From: an uncultured Prevotella sp.
GTDB lineage: Bacteria; Bacteroidota; Bacteroidia; Bacteroidales; Bacteroidaceae
NCBI GenBank assembly: GCA_934254985.1
Contig: CAKQMS010000004.1
Coordinates: forward strand, 1 to 64,000
Length of the DNA: 64,000 nt
Direction of reading: 5' to 3'
Position numbers and translations under genes: made by a program. Positions 51,822-61,296 of this stretch are shown here, piece after piece. Each line of letters begins with the position of its first letter. Position 1 is the stretch's first letter. The notes beneath the pieces were generated by a model. The model had not been told where the DNA came from. It saw nothing but the letters and a program-made list of their open reading frames with translations, and ran no database searches.

Positions 51822-52979
51822 TTATTTCAATTCACCTGTTTCAGTACCGAAGTTAATATAGAGTTTCTGACCAACAGAGTTCATTACACGGTCTTGGTCG
51901 CTACCTGTACCACGATATTTAAGCTGCTTATCAAATACCATGAACTCTGTATGCCACCATTCGTGTCCAGGGATAAGAACGTAAGCGCGAACACCCTGAT
52001 CAGAAGCAGGAATACCTATCATAGCAGGAGAAACGAAAGAACCATCAGCAGTAGTTGGAACTTCGAACATTGCGCCTTCAAATTGTGTGACAAAGTCTTT
52101 AGCATCAGTACCTTGAATACATGGACCAATGAGCCATACCTCAGGCTTATAGAAGTCGACATTATAAGTAACGTTGCGACCACTAACACCACAAGTAACA
52201 ACCATAAGATACCATCCTGGTCTGCTTGAAGCGATGTTGCCACCATTATCAACGATATCGCCAGCAAGGTCGCCACCTACAGTAATGCCAGCAAAGCCTA
52301 CTTCGTTATTATCCCAGGTAGTATTCTCATTGATCTTAATACCGCTTTCATCAATATAAACAAGATGCCAGAATACATTATCGGTACCCCATACAGGAAC
52401 CATCTTAAGAGACTTGCCCCAATCCCAGTCACAGAATTGACCAACAATATTGAGCTTACCAGGAGTTTTAACAGGAGGAAGTGAATACAACAAATGAACA
52501 TTGCTCAATTTCACTACGTTAGAAAGAATTTCTGTTCCCTCTACAGGTTCGCCAGAGACATTAGTCATCACGGCACGAGCACGTGCATAAACCTGAATAT
52601 CCATAGGGAAGTCAGCTTCTGTCTTTCCGTGCTCTAAGGCATAGTTTGTAAGTGTACTTGCCAAGAGTTCAGAGCTAACATCAAGTTTAGCACCCTTGAA
52701 AGTCTGATCAATCTCCTTGTAGTCTGTCATGTTTTCATCGAAAGCCACTTGAAGAGTATATTGTGTACTGGCAGGGAAACCATAATCAGGCTGTGAACAT
52801 GTAAAGTTGATAGTCTTCGACTTTTCCAAGTCTAAATATTGACCTGCCAAAGCTGGTGTGTTAAGATGGAACTCTGTTGGAGAAACCACGGTTGGGTTGT
52901 CATCCCTATCATCAGAGCATGAAGCAAAGAGACTCAAGCCCAATGCCACCAGCAACGTTGATTTCAATATATTTTTCAT
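51822..52979 (-). CDS. susE: SusE-like outer-membrane glucan-binding lipoprotein
   Basis: The 385-residue lipoprotein has a signal ending LFASCS (Cys21). An N-terminal SusE domain (about 35-150, TEFHLNTPALAGQYLDLEKS) is followed by beta-sandwich modules with carbohydrate-binding-like Trp residues (GQFCDWDWGKSLKMVPVWG). It cooperates with SusD and SusF in holding malto-oligosaccharides near SusC. It lies between susD and susF, with intercistronic hairpins on both sides. Confidence 0.87.
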   Translation of the reverse strand: MKNILKSTLLVALGLSLFASCSDDRDDNPTVVSPTEFHLNTPALAGQYLDLEKSKTINFTCSQPDYGFPASTQYTLQVAFDENMTDYKEIDQTFKGAKLDVSSELLASTLTNYALEHGKTEADFPMDIQVYARARAVMTNVSGEPVEGTEILSNVVKLSNVHLLYSLPPVKTPGKLNIVGQFCDWDWGKSLKMVPVWGTDNVFWHLVYIDESGIKINENTTWDNNEVGFAGITVGGDLAGDIVDNGGNIASSRPGWYLMVVTCGVSGRNVTYNVDFYKPEVWLIGPCIQGTDAKDFVTQFEGAMFEVPTTADGSFVSPAMIGIPASDQGVRAYVLIPGHEWWHTEFMVFDKQLKYRGTGSDQDRVMNSVGQKLYINFGTETGELK

Positions 52980-53006
52980 ATTGTTTTACGTTTTTATTGT
53001 TATTAG

Positions 53007-53046
53007 GAAGAATGGCTTGCCCACCGAAGCGGGCAAAGCCTTCTTC
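53007..53046 (-). promoter_or_regulatory. Strong hairpin between susD and susE
   Basis: GAAGAA and TTCTTC close a long stem that includes GGCTTGCCC paired with GGGCAAAGCC, within the 83-bp susD-susE gap. It has no T-run, so a role in mRNA stability or differential expression is more likely than termination. Confidence 0.6.
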
Positions 53047-53062
53047 TATAGATTGTTTAGAA

Positions 53063-54712
53063 TTAATAACCAGGATTCTGCTGGAGGTTGCTATTAGCAT
53101 TCAACTCACCTACAGGAATTGGGAAGATATTGAGGTGAGAGTCGAAGTTCTTACCTGTTTCAGCATTACCCTTCCAAGACCAATTGTAGTTGTTGTTACC
53201 ACCATAGCGTCCGAAGCGGATAAGTGTAGGACGGCGGATACCCTCGAAATAGAACTCACGTGCCCACTCGTCACAGATATCATCGAGAGAATATGAGCCA
53301 GTCTCACCACGTGTAGTTGCATTAGCACGAGCGCGGAGCTCGTTAATAGCCTTTGTACCTTCGGCTGTTGTCTGATTGCCATGCAAGCGAGCATCAGCTT
53401 CGCCAACGATAAGGTAAGCCTCAGCAGCACGCATAAAGAAGCAGTCAGCATCTGCGAAAGAAGGGTTATAAGCTGAAGAGCCATCAGTCTTGAAATTCAC
53501 GAACTTACAAACACCATAACCATTCTTGAAGTTTGAAATCTTTGTATTTTCAAGAGTTACAGGGTCTGCTTCATCATCTGAATAGCCCCAGAAGATAGCA
53601 CGCTTGTCGTTTGCCAAAGCTGGCATCTCATAAGATTTAGCCTTTGGAACATCGCCAACAGGGAAGAACTTTCTTACCAACTCCATACGTGCACGGTTAC
53701 CACCCCATGCAGCAGAAACACATCCATTAATTGCAGAAGCATCATCAGGATTTGCATGCATTTTATCGTTGAATGTAGAAGCCATAAGGAACAAAGAGTT
53801 ACCATAGCTACGGATATCCTTAGAATTCTGAATGATAGGGAAGATAGCTTCCTTTGCAGCAGAAGTCTCACCATTATCACCCATAAAGAGCATCTGGTAA
53901 GCACTCCAGTTACCAATACCAGTCTTATTCAACTGATAGTCGGAAGCAATAACCTTGTTTGCCCAAGTCTTTGCATTTTCCCACTGAGCAGTACCTGTAT
54001 AAACTTCAGCATTAAGATAAAGACGTGCCAAAAGCAACCATGCAGCAGCCTTATCTACGCGACCATATCCAGCGTCAGCAGATGTCTTAGCATGAGCATC
54101 AGCAAGATTAGGTTCTACATTCTCAGTAAGTTCCTTAACCAACCAGTCAAACATCTCGGCACGAGTGTAGCGAACAGGCTTAGAAAGAGTCTCTGAGAAA
54201 GGAACATTTCCGAAAGCATCCATAAGGATATAATACTGCAAAGCACGAAGGAAACGAACCTCAGCAGTCTTTGTTGCATCTTCTTGACCTGCTACAGCGA
54301 TATACTGATTGCAAGTAGAAATACCGATGGTAAGACGTGAGAAGTAAGCCTTCATCATCTGGTTTGAGTTATCGTAGGTGTTAACAACCAACTGGTCGAG
54401 ACCATTGTCACCCCATCCGCAGATAGCCTCATCTGTGGTAAGTTCGTTGGCGTTCCACATCAAACGATACAAGTTGGTCATACCTTCATCGCTATATCCC
54501 TTAACGTCGGAACCAGAATCGCCATTGTCACCATAACCGCTACCTGCCATGGCGAAGTTTGCATAGCACTTATTAAATAAGCCATCGCTGCTGTATGCGG
54601 TATGAATCTTTGGGCTAATAGGTTCCTTGTCAAGGTCACTCGTACAAGATGTGCCAGTCAAGACCAAAGAAATAGCTGCAAGAGCCCATATCTTTATATT
54701 GAAAGTTTTCAT
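53063..54712 (-). CDS. susD: SusD/RagB-family glycan-binding lipoprotein
   Basis: The 549-residue lipoprotein has a signal ending LTGTSC (Cys23). A TPR-like core lies near 90-240 and the SusD lid region follows. It shows the family ending with FPIPVGELNANSNLQQNPGY. SusD binds the glucan and acts as a hinged lid on the SusC channel. It lies 20 bp after susC on the same strand. Confidence 0.95.
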   Translation of the reverse strand: MKTFNIKIWALAAISLVLTGTSCTSDLDKEPISPKIHTAYSSDGLFNKCYANFAMAGSGYGDNGDSGSDVKGYSDEGMTNLYRLMWNANELTTDEAICGWGDNGLDQLVVNTYDNSNQMMKAYFSRLTIGISTCNQYIAVAGQEDATKTAEVRFLRALQYYILMDAFGNVPFSETLSKPVRYTRAEMFDWLVKELTENVEPNLADAHAKTSADAGYGRVDKAAAWLLLARLYLNAEVYTGTAQWENAKTWANKVIASDYQLNKTGIGNWSAYQMLFMGDNGETSAAKEAIFPIIQNSKDIRSYGNSLFLMASTFNDKMHANPDDASAINGCVSAAWGGNRARMELVRKFFPVGDVPKAKSYEMPALANDKRAIFWGYSDDEADPVTLENTKISNFKNGYGVCKFVNFKTDGSSAYNPSFADADCFFMRAAEAYLIVGEADARLHGNQTTAEGTKAINELRARANATTRGETGSYSLDDICDEWAREFYFEGIRRPTLIRFGRYGGNNNYNWSWKGNAETGKNFDSHLNIFPIPVGELNANSNLQQNPGY

Positions 54713-54732
54713 ATTAATTTCTCCTTAATTAA

Positions 54733-57700
54733 TTAAAAGTTGAGATTCAAACCAAAGATGAACGAGAATGGGCGTGGGTAGATATTATTGTCGATACCAC
54801 TTACAACCTCAGGATCGAGTCCATCATACTTGGTAATAGTGAACACATTAGAAGCTGTTGCGTAAACACGTCCGCTAAAGCCCTTAACAAACAAGTTGTT
54901 GAAGCTATAACCGAGAGTGATGTTATCACACTTCAAGAAAGAAGCATTCTGTACGAACATATCTGTAATCTTAGAAGTGTTATGGTCAGACTTCCAATAT
55001 AGAGTGTTAAGAGGACGGTTTGGCAAATATGCGTTCTGAGCCCAGATAGCGTTCTCTGATGTTAGACGCATAGCCTGGTCGAAGTTGTTGTAAACATAGT
55101 TACCAATGCTTGCACGAAGAGTGAAGCTGAAATCCCAATTCTTATACTCAAGACGAGAAGAAAGACCCATTGTAACAGGAGCTGCTATGTTCTTATAGAG
55201 ATAGCGGTCAGCCTCTGTGATGTTGCCATCACCATTGCGGTCAACTACGCAACCCTCGATAGGTCTGCCATCCTTGTCGTAAACCTGCTGATAAACATAG
55301 AATGAGTTAGCGGCATAGCCCTTCTGGTGAGCGAGAACCTGGTTACTCTGGTCGATTTTTGAACCTGCGAGCACAGGGAGTCCGCCCTCAGAAACACCTG
55401 TGAGGTCAGTAATCTCATTCTTATTATATGTGAAGTTATAGTCGATAGACCAGAACCAATCCTTTGTCTGGATAGGCTTGAAACCGAGAGTTACTTCAAC
55501 ACCAGTATTCTTCAAAGAACCTATGTTCTGCTTGCCCATATCAGCAAAACCAGAAAGACCTGCTACAGGAGCGCTGTTGATAAGGTCTTTAGTCTTACGA
55601 TAATACCAATCTACGCTTGCTGTGATACGCTGATCAAGAGCACCGAAATCCAAACCTACGTTGTAAGTAGTTGTAGTTTCCCACTTAAGGTCTTTGTTGA
55701 AGTAGTTAGGAGTATAAAGCTTACCATCACCAGCCATAGGATAGTAACCATAAGGGCCACCTACCATATACTGAGGAATCCAAAGGTAGTTATCTACACC
55801 TTCCTGCTGACCAGTTATACCATAGCCAAGACGGAGCTTAAGGTCTGAGAGCCAATTCATGTTGCGGAACAACTTTTCTTCCTTCATCTTATAAGCAAAT
55901 GCGAATGAAGGGAATGTTCCCCAATGCTCCTTGAAACGCTGCGAACCATCACGACGTACTGTTGCGGTGAGATAATAGCGGTTCATGAACGAATAGTTGG
56001 CACGACCGAAGAATGATACGAGGTGATTCTCAAACTTATCAACCTCAGGCTGGTTGTTAAACTCTTTACCTGCGTTGTCGCCAGCTGTCTGTGGATAATA
56101 CTGCTTCCAGCTATTGTTGTAGCGGAAGAAGAAACGCTGCCACTCGTAACCACCCATTACATCAACATGATGATTCTTGTTGATATCCTTATAATACTGT
56201 GCGTAGAGAGTGAGAAGCTGATTTCTCTTGAAGTTCTTATTGTTTGTATTACCACCATAATACATATTAGCAGGATCGAACTGGTAAACATTGTTTTTCT
56301 CCTTACCCTCTGCTATCTCAAGACCGAGAGTTGCATGGAGGCGCAAGTCTTCAAAACCATGTACCTTATAATCGATATCAGCACTACCGATGAATGAATT
56401 TGTAGTCTGCTCATCGTCGCTACCATAGAGGCAAGCCAATGGGTTCTTAGTAGAATCCTTGTGCTTTGTCCATCCCCAAGCTGCATCACCAAGAGCAGAA
56501 GCTGAAGTAGGCCACTCGAAGAAACCACCGAAGTTCTTCAATGTCTGCTCCATCTGATCACCAATCATTGCGATATGGTAAGGAGATGTAAACTTGTAAG
56601 GATCCTGTGTAGGGTCCATGCTTACAGCAGCACCAATAGCATCGCCATTAGCCTTGTGGTTCTTTGAATACATACCCTTAGCATTGAGGTTCATGGTAAG
56701 GTGATCGTTGAGCAACGAAGGATTAAGATTCAAAGAAGCTGTATAACGGTCGTACTTAGAAGTCTTCAAAATACCCTGCTGACCTGTATAGCCTACAGAA
56801 ACACGATAAGGAAGCGCATCCTTTACAGAACCTGCTACAGTAAGATTATGGTCGTGGCTAACAGCTGTTTGGTAGATAAGATCCTGCCAATCAGTATTAG
56901 CTGTACCAAGAGCACGATAAGGATCTGAATCCTCGCCGAAGATACTCTTTACAAATGCACGGTATTCGTTGCCGTCCATCATATCATGAGTTTTCTTCTT
57001 TTTACTTACAGTAAGGCTACCTGCATAAGAGATAGTAGGTTTCTGTCCCTTGCGTCCTTTCTTTGTAGTGATAATGATAACACCATTAGAACCACGGCTA
57101 CCATAGATAGCGGTAGCAGAAGCGTCCTTCAAAATGTTGAACGACTCAATATCCTGTGGGTTAATAGTTGAAAGGAGGTTTGCGCTTCCGTTTACCTTAT
57201 TATTATCCATAGGAACGCCATCGATAACAATTAACGGGTCGTTAGAAGCTGAAAGTGAAGATCCACCACGAATACGAATTTGTGTACTTGCTCCAGGTTC
57301 ACCGCTATCGCCAGTTACGTTTACACCAGCCATCTTACCTTGCATAAGGTCTTGGGCATTTACTACCACACCCTTGTTCTTAGAGTCTGGTTTCATTGCT
57401 GTAACAGAACCTGTCAAGTCTGACTTCTTAGCCACACCATAACCGATTACCACAACTTCCTTCAGCGACTGGTTGTCTTCCTGAAGAGTGATAACCATGT
57501 TGTTGGCAACAGTAGCCTTAGCCTGTTCGTAGCCTACGTAGGTAACCGTAACGGTTGCACCCTTGTCGGCTTTAATTGAGAAGTTACCATCAAGATCGGT
57601 AACAGCGCCACCACTCTGTCCATTTACACGAACAGCAGCACCGATAATCGGTTCACCGGTAGCATCCTTCACATGTCCTTTGACAACCACTTGCTGGGCA

Positions 57701-57777
57701 AATGCTGTCGCAGAAAGGGCAAGACCACACGCAAGTGTGAGAGCCCTTCGAGGCATTGTAATCTTTACCTGCTTCAT
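54733..57777 (-). CDS. susC: SusC/RagA-family TonB-dependent receptor
   Basis: The 1014-residue outer-membrane protein has a signal peptide ending TAFAQ and a carboxypeptidase-like domain (about 30-105, VKGHVKDATGEPIIGAAVRV). A plug domain (about 115-235) contains the SusC signature IRIRGGSSLSASNDPLIVIDG. A 22-strand barrel ends IFGLNLNF with a terminal Phe. It imports malto-oligosaccharides using TonB energy and is the first gene of the operon. A -7 box and a palindromic operator lie upstream. Confidence 0.96.
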   Translation of the reverse strand: MKQVKITMPRRALTLACGLALSATAFAQQVVVKGHVKDATGEPIIGAAVRVNGQSGGAVTDLDGNFSIKADKGATVTVTYVGYEQAKATVANNMVITLQEDNQSLKEVVVIGYGVAKKSDLTGSVTAMKPDSKNKGVVVNAQDLMQGKMAGVNVTGDSGEPGASTQIRIRGGSSLSASNDPLIVIDGVPMDNNKVNGSANLLSTINPQDIESFNILKDASATAIYGSRGSNGVIIITTKKGRKGQKPTISYAGSLTVSKKKKTHDMMDGNEYRAFVKSIFGEDSDPYRALGTANTDWQDLIYQTAVSHDHNLTVAGSVKDALPYRVSVGYTGQQGILKTSKYDRYTASLNLNPSLLNDHLTMNLNAKGMYSKNHKANGDAIGAAVSMDPTQDPYKFTSPYHIAMIGDQMEQTLKNFGGFFEWPTSASALGDAAWGWTKHKDSTKNPLACLYGSDDEQTTNSFIGSADIDYKVHGFEDLRLHATLGLEIAEGKEKNNVYQFDPANMYYGGNTNNKNFKRNQLLTLYAQYYKDINKNHHVDVMGGYEWQRFFFRYNNSWKQYYPQTAGDNAGKEFNNQPEVDKFENHLVSFFGRANYSFMNRYYLTATVRRDGSQRFKEHWGTFPSFAFAYKMKEEKLFRNMNWLSDLKLRLGYGITGQQEGVDNYLWIPQYMVGGPYGYYPMAGDGKLYTPNYFNKDLKWETTTTYNVGLDFGALDQRITASVDWYYRKTKDLINSAPVAGLSGFADMGKQNIGSLKNTGVEVTLGFKPIQTKDWFWSIDYNFTYNKNEITDLTGVSEGGLPVLAGSKIDQSNQVLAHQKGYAANSFYVYQQVYDKDGRPIEGCVVDRNGDGNITEADRYLYKNIAAPVTMGLSSRLEYKNWDFSFTLRASIGNYVYNNFDQAMRLTSENAIWAQNAYLPNRPLNTLYWKSDHNTSKITDMFVQNASFLKCDNITLGYSFNNLFVKGFSGRVYATASNVFTITKYDGLDPEVVSGIDNNIYPRPFSFIFGLNLNF

Positions 57778-57951
57778 TTTCTTAAGTTTTTAGTTATAAC
57801 GATTGATGTTGTTTGATAAAATCGCGGTTAGGTTTAAGAGTGTGCATTTGTTGCAATAAGCGTTTAGCATTTACAAGCAGTTTGCACAAAAATCACATTG
57901 ATAAAAAGCAATATTACACGGCTTAATCAATATTTCATGCTGCAAAATTAA

Positions 57952-57960
57952 GTTTAATTA
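57952..57960 (-). promoter_or_regulatory. susC promoter -7 box
   Basis: The minus strand reads TAATTTTGC. Transcription would start near 57945, giving a leader of about 168 bases before susC, which is long enough for regulation. The centre of the operator palindrome is 55.5 bp upstream of the box centre. Confidence 0.6.
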
Positions 57961-58004
57961 CGATACGATGCACTTTTTTATAAACATTTTCGTTATTTAT
58001 AATG

Positions 58005-58018
58005 TGCAATCGTTTGCA
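58005..58018. promoter_or_regulatory. LacI-type operator palindrome between susC and lacI
   Basis: TGCAATCGTTTGCA, with a central CG as in LacI-family operators and one mismatch from symmetry. The identical sequence on the other strand occurs at 61181. It lies between the divergent susC and regulator promoters. The rest of the 323-bp gap holds those two promoters and the susC leader. Confidence 0.7.
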
Positions 58019-58072
58019 CGATATTTAGTTCAAATATTTTTAACAGCGGCAACAAGGTATATTTGTTTTGCG

Positions 58073-58081
58073 TAATTTTGC
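58073..58081 (+). promoter_or_regulatory. lacI promoter -7 box
   Basis: The sequence TAATTTTGC lies 19 bp upstream of ATG 58101. It excludes the earlier possible start at 58068. The box centre is 65.5 bp from the operator centre. Confidence 0.6.
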
Positions 58082-58100
58082 ACACAAGGACTTACTAACG

Positions 58101-59126
58101 ATGAAAGAACTGACTCCCATAACAATGAAGGACATTGCCAAGGCGCTCAATGTGTCGGTGGCAACGGTGTCGCGTGCGCTGAAAGATAGTCAAAGGATTA
58201 GCCAAGCGCAAAGAGACAAAATAAAGGAATACGCGCGTGAACATAATTACTCGCCTAACTTCATTGCCGAGAGTTTGCGAAACAGCAAACGAAAACCGTT
58301 GAAGACTATCGGCGTGATTATCCCTAACCTGCCCCACTATTATTTCTCCACGGTGCTTAGCGGTATCGAGGAAGAGGCTTCTGCTTGTGGATATACGGTG
58401 ATGATGGCGCAAAGCAATGAGATGTATGCGCAAGAGGTTAAGATTTGCGAATCGTTCTACGACCACAAGGTGAGTGGCGTTATCGTGTCGCAAGCCAAGG
58501 ACACTCTGCGTTTTGACCATTTCCAAAAACTCTTGGACCATGGCATACCATTGGTGTTCTACGACCGCATATCTACGGGCGTTGATGCAAGTCGTGTGGT
58601 GGTAGACGACTACATGGGAGCTCTCACGGCAGTAAACCATCTCATCGATACTGGTTGCCGAAAGATTGCCTTCTATGGTTCGCCTATGAGCATGGAGATA
58701 TCTAAAAATAGATATAATGGATACAAGGATGCTTTGCTGAAACGAGGACTAAAGCCCGACGATCGCTTTTTCCGCATCTGCGACAACAGGGCTGATGCCG
58801 AAGTGATAACGCCAGAGTTGATGGAGCAAGATGAGGTGCCAGATGCTTTCTTTGCCGTGAACGATGATACTGCCATCGGCATTCTGTATTCCGTTAAGCG
58901 CATGGGTTACCGTGTGCCTGAGGATATTTCCATCTGCGGTTTCACCAATGGCGAACGTGCCATAGCTTGCGAACCTATGCTCACTACCGTGGAGCAACGA
59001 GGAAAGCGAGTTGGCGAAGAGGCTGCTAACATCATCATCGGACATATCGAGGGTACTATTCCTCGTGAGCAAATAGAAAAAAGGATTGTTAGAACAAAAC
59101 TTATCATAAGGGGGACAACGAGATAA
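58101..59126 (+). CDS. LacI-family regulator of the maltose locus
   Basis: The 341-residue protein has an N-terminal helix-turn-helix and hinge (MKDIAKALNVSVATVSRALK) and a periplasmic-binding-like sensor core (about 65-340). The start at ATG 58101 is set by the promoter. It stands between the divergent susC and MFS genes. The 14-bp palindromes at 58005 and 61181 are its likely sites. In this locus it replaces the membrane-bound SusR of the Bacteroides starch system, and operator positions suggest it may activate. Confidence 0.92.
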   Translation: MKELTPITMKDIAKALNVSVATVSRALKDSQRISQAQRDKIKEYAREHNYSPNFIAESLRNSKRKPLKTIGVIIPNLPHYYFSTVLSGIEEEASACGYTVMMAQSNEMYAQEVKICESFYDHKVSGVIVSQAKDTLRFDHFQKLLDHGIPLVFYDRISTGVDASRVVVDDYMGALTAVNHLIDTGCRKIAFYGSPMSMEISKNRYNGYKDALLKRGLKPDDRFFRICDNRADAEVITPELMEQDEVPDAFFAVNDDTAIGILYSVKRMGYRVPEDISICGFTNGERAIACEPMLTTVEQRGKRVGEEAANIIIGHIEGTIPREQIEKRIVRTKLIIRGTTR

Positions 59127-59199
59127 GTTCTGAGGTCTATACCTTAATTATATATTACATATATCTACCACGTAAAATAACAAAAAATCAATATCTATT

Positions 59200-60519
59200 A
59201 TGAAACAAAAACCAGACATGAACTTCTGGGGTTTATGGAACCTTAGCTTCGGTTTCTTCGGAGTGCAGATAGCCTATGCCCTACAAAGCGCGAACATCTC
59301 GCGTATTTTCGCCACCTTGGGTGCCGATCCTCACAACTTGAGTTATTTTTGGATTCTTCCTCCTTTGATGGGAATCCTCGTGCAGCCTATCGTTGGCACA
59401 TTTAGTGACAAGACATGGTGCCGTTGGGGTCGTCGCATTCCTTACCTCTTTATCGGAGCTGCCGTGGCAGTACTCGTGATGTGCTTGTTGCCTAATGCAG
59501 GCTCTCTTGGTTTGGCTGTAAGCGGAGCGATGCTGTTCGGCTTGATAGCCTTGATGTTCCTCGACACCAGTATCAATATGGCGATGCAGCCTTTCAAGAT
59601 GCTTGTTGGCGACATGGTAAACGAAAAGCAGAAGGCTAAGGCCTACTCTATACAGAGTTTCCTTTGCAATGCTGGTTCTATAGCAGGCTACGTATTCCCA
59701 TTCCTCTTTACTTTCCTGGGTATCAAGAATGTAGCCGAAGAGGGCGTGGTGCCAGACTCCGTTATCTGGTCGTTCTATGTAGGCGCTGCTATCCTCATAC
59801 TTTGTGTTATCTATACCTCCGTGAAGGTGAAGGAGTGGAATCCTCAGCAGTATGCTGAATATAATGGCTTAACAGGCGATGTAGAAAAGAAAGAAGAGGG
59901 CAAGGCAGACTGGATTACTCTCTTAAAGAATGCTCCTTCTACATTCTGGAAGGTTGGCGTGGTGCAGTTCTTCTGCTGGGCAGGCTTCCTTTATCTTTGG
60001 AACTATTCTACAGGCGCTATTGCAGAGACTGTATGGTATACCACAGACCCTAAGTCGGCAGAATTTCAGGCTGCAGGCAACTGGGTGGGCATTCTCTTTG
60101 CTGTTCAGGCTGTAGGTAGTGTGCTTTGGGTAGTAGTGCTCGCTATGTTTAAGAACATAAAGTTGGGATATAGCGTCAGCTTGCTTATTGCAGGTGTTGG
60201 CTTTGCCTTGATTCCATTCTTGCACAACCAGTATTTGCAGTTTATCCCATTCTTGATGATTGGTGCTGGTTGGGCAGCTATGTTGGCAATGCCTTTCACC
60301 CTCGTAACCAATGCTCTGCAGGGTTATGGTCACATGGGCACATACCTTGGTCTCTTCAACGGCACAATCTGTATTCCTCAGATTGTGGCTGCCATCTGTG
60401 GTGGCGTCATTTTGAGCCTCATTGGTTCTCATCAGAGCGACATGATGATTGTGGCTGGTGTATTCTTGGTTATCGGTGCTCTCTATGTGCCTATGATTAA
60501 GGAGAAAAAAGCAGCATAA
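59200..60519 (+). CDS. MFS sugar transporter (SLC45-like maltose carrier)
   Basis: The 439-residue inner-membrane protein has about twelve helices. It contains FWGLWNLSFGFFGVQIAYAL, the IVGTFSDKTWCRWGRRIPY loop of the MFS motif-A type, and a charged middle loop (about 218-238). Relatives in this group carry maltose or sucrose with protons. It would move maltose or maltodextrin released in the periplasm into the cell. It is followed 30 bp downstream by the PAP2 gene. Confidence 0.9.
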   Translation: MKQKPDMNFWGLWNLSFGFFGVQIAYALQSANISRIFATLGADPHNLSYFWILPPLMGILVQPIVGTFSDKTWCRWGRRIPYLFIGAAVAVLVMCLLPNAGSLGLAVSGAMLFGLIALMFLDTSINMAMQPFKMLVGDMVNEKQKAKAYSIQSFLCNAGSIAGYVFPFLFTFLGIKNVAEEGVVPDSVIWSFYVGAAILILCVIYTSVKVKEWNPQQYAEYNGLTGDVEKKEEGKADWITLLKNAPSTFWKVGVVQFFCWAGFLYLWNYSTGAIAETVWYTTDPKSAEFQAAGNWVGILFAVQAVGSVLWVVVLAMFKNIKLGYSVSLLIAGVGFALIPFLHNQYLQFIPFLMIGAGWAAMLAMPFTLVTNALQGYGHMGTYLGLFNGTICIPQIVAAICGGVILSLIGSHQSDMMIVAGVFLVIGALYVPMIKEKKAA

Positions 60520-60549
60520 AAATAAGATAAATCCATAAAAACTAAATAG

Positions 60550-61173
60550 ATGCGACAACATACACTAAGATACATATTCACCATCTTAGCGATATTCGCA
60601 ACTTTAGGTTGGAATACACAAGAATGCAAGGCGCAAGAATGCGATTTGCAAGATGCTTATTCCAACCACAAACGGTACCATGGCGACGGCATCGACGATG
60701 CCTTGCGCTTTGTTCCCATCACAGCAGCCTTCGCCTTGAAGGCTGCTGGCGTGGAGAGCGCTTCGTCGTGGAAACGCTTGGTAGTTAACTCAGCAGCATC
60801 TTTTGCTATTAGTGCAGGCACAACATGGGCTTTGAAGCATTCCGTCAACCGTGAACGTCCTGACGGTACCGACAACAAATCGTTTCCTTCTGGTCACACC
60901 ACTTTTGCCTTTGCTGGTGCCACCATATTATATAAGGAGTATCAGCATACCTCCAAGTGGATAGGCATAGCGGGATATGGCGTAGCTGCCTTGACAGCTG
61001 CCGACCGCATCAGACGCAACCGCCACCATTGGGAGGATGTGGCAGCAGGAGCAGCCATTGGCGTAGGCGGCACCATATTGGGATATTATCTTGGCGACTT
61101 GATAACGGGCGAAGAAGGCAAATATTCCGTAGGCTTCTCTGCCAATACCGTCTCGCTTTGCATACATTTATAG
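60550..61173 (+). CDS. PAP2-family membrane or periplasmic phosphatase
   Basis: The 207-residue protein has a signal-like segment ending CKAQE (residues 1-27). The PAP2 motifs are KHSVNRERPDGTDNKSFPSG, PSGHTTFAFA and RIRRNRHHWEDVAAGA. These give the Arg, Ser-Gly-His and Arg-His catalytic set of acid phosphatases. Members dephosphorylate undecaprenyl pyrophosphate or other phosphoesters. It is between a maltose transporter and malQ, an unusual place. Confidence 0.9.
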   Translation: MRQHTLRYIFTILAIFATLGWNTQECKAQECDLQDAYSNHKRYHGDGIDDALRFVPITAAFALKAAGVESASSWKRLVVNSAASFAISAGTTWALKHSVNRERPDGTDNKSFPSGHTTFAFAGATILYKEYQHTSKWIGIAGYGVAALTAADRIRRNRHHWEDVAAGAAIGVGGTILGYYLGDLITGEEGKYSVGFSANTVSLCIHL

Positions 61174-61180
61174 GTTCTTA

Positions 61181-61194
61181 TGCAAACGATTGCA
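61181..61194. promoter_or_regulatory. LacI-type operator upstream of malQ
   Basis: TGCAAACGATTGCA, the exact reverse complement of the palindrome at 58005-58018. Its centre is 66.5 bp upstream of the malQ -7 box centre. Confidence 0.7.
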
Positions 61195-61249
61195 TAACAT
61201 AATATTTCTCTAATTTAAATATTTCTGCAAATTATTAAACTATAATATT

Positions 61250-61258
61250 TAACTTTGG
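61250..61258 (+). promoter_or_regulatory. malQ promoter -7 box
   Basis: The sequence TAACTTTGG matches TAnnTTTG, 38 bp upstream of ATG 61297. Confidence 0.55.
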
Positions 61259-61296
61259 ACCAAAATAACTAATAACGACAAAATTATACTATTGCT

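Noticed and set aside
59923..60561. 212-residue open frame on the minus strand
   Set aside because: It is antisense to the MFS transporter, with His- and Cys-rich composition typical of a shadow frame.
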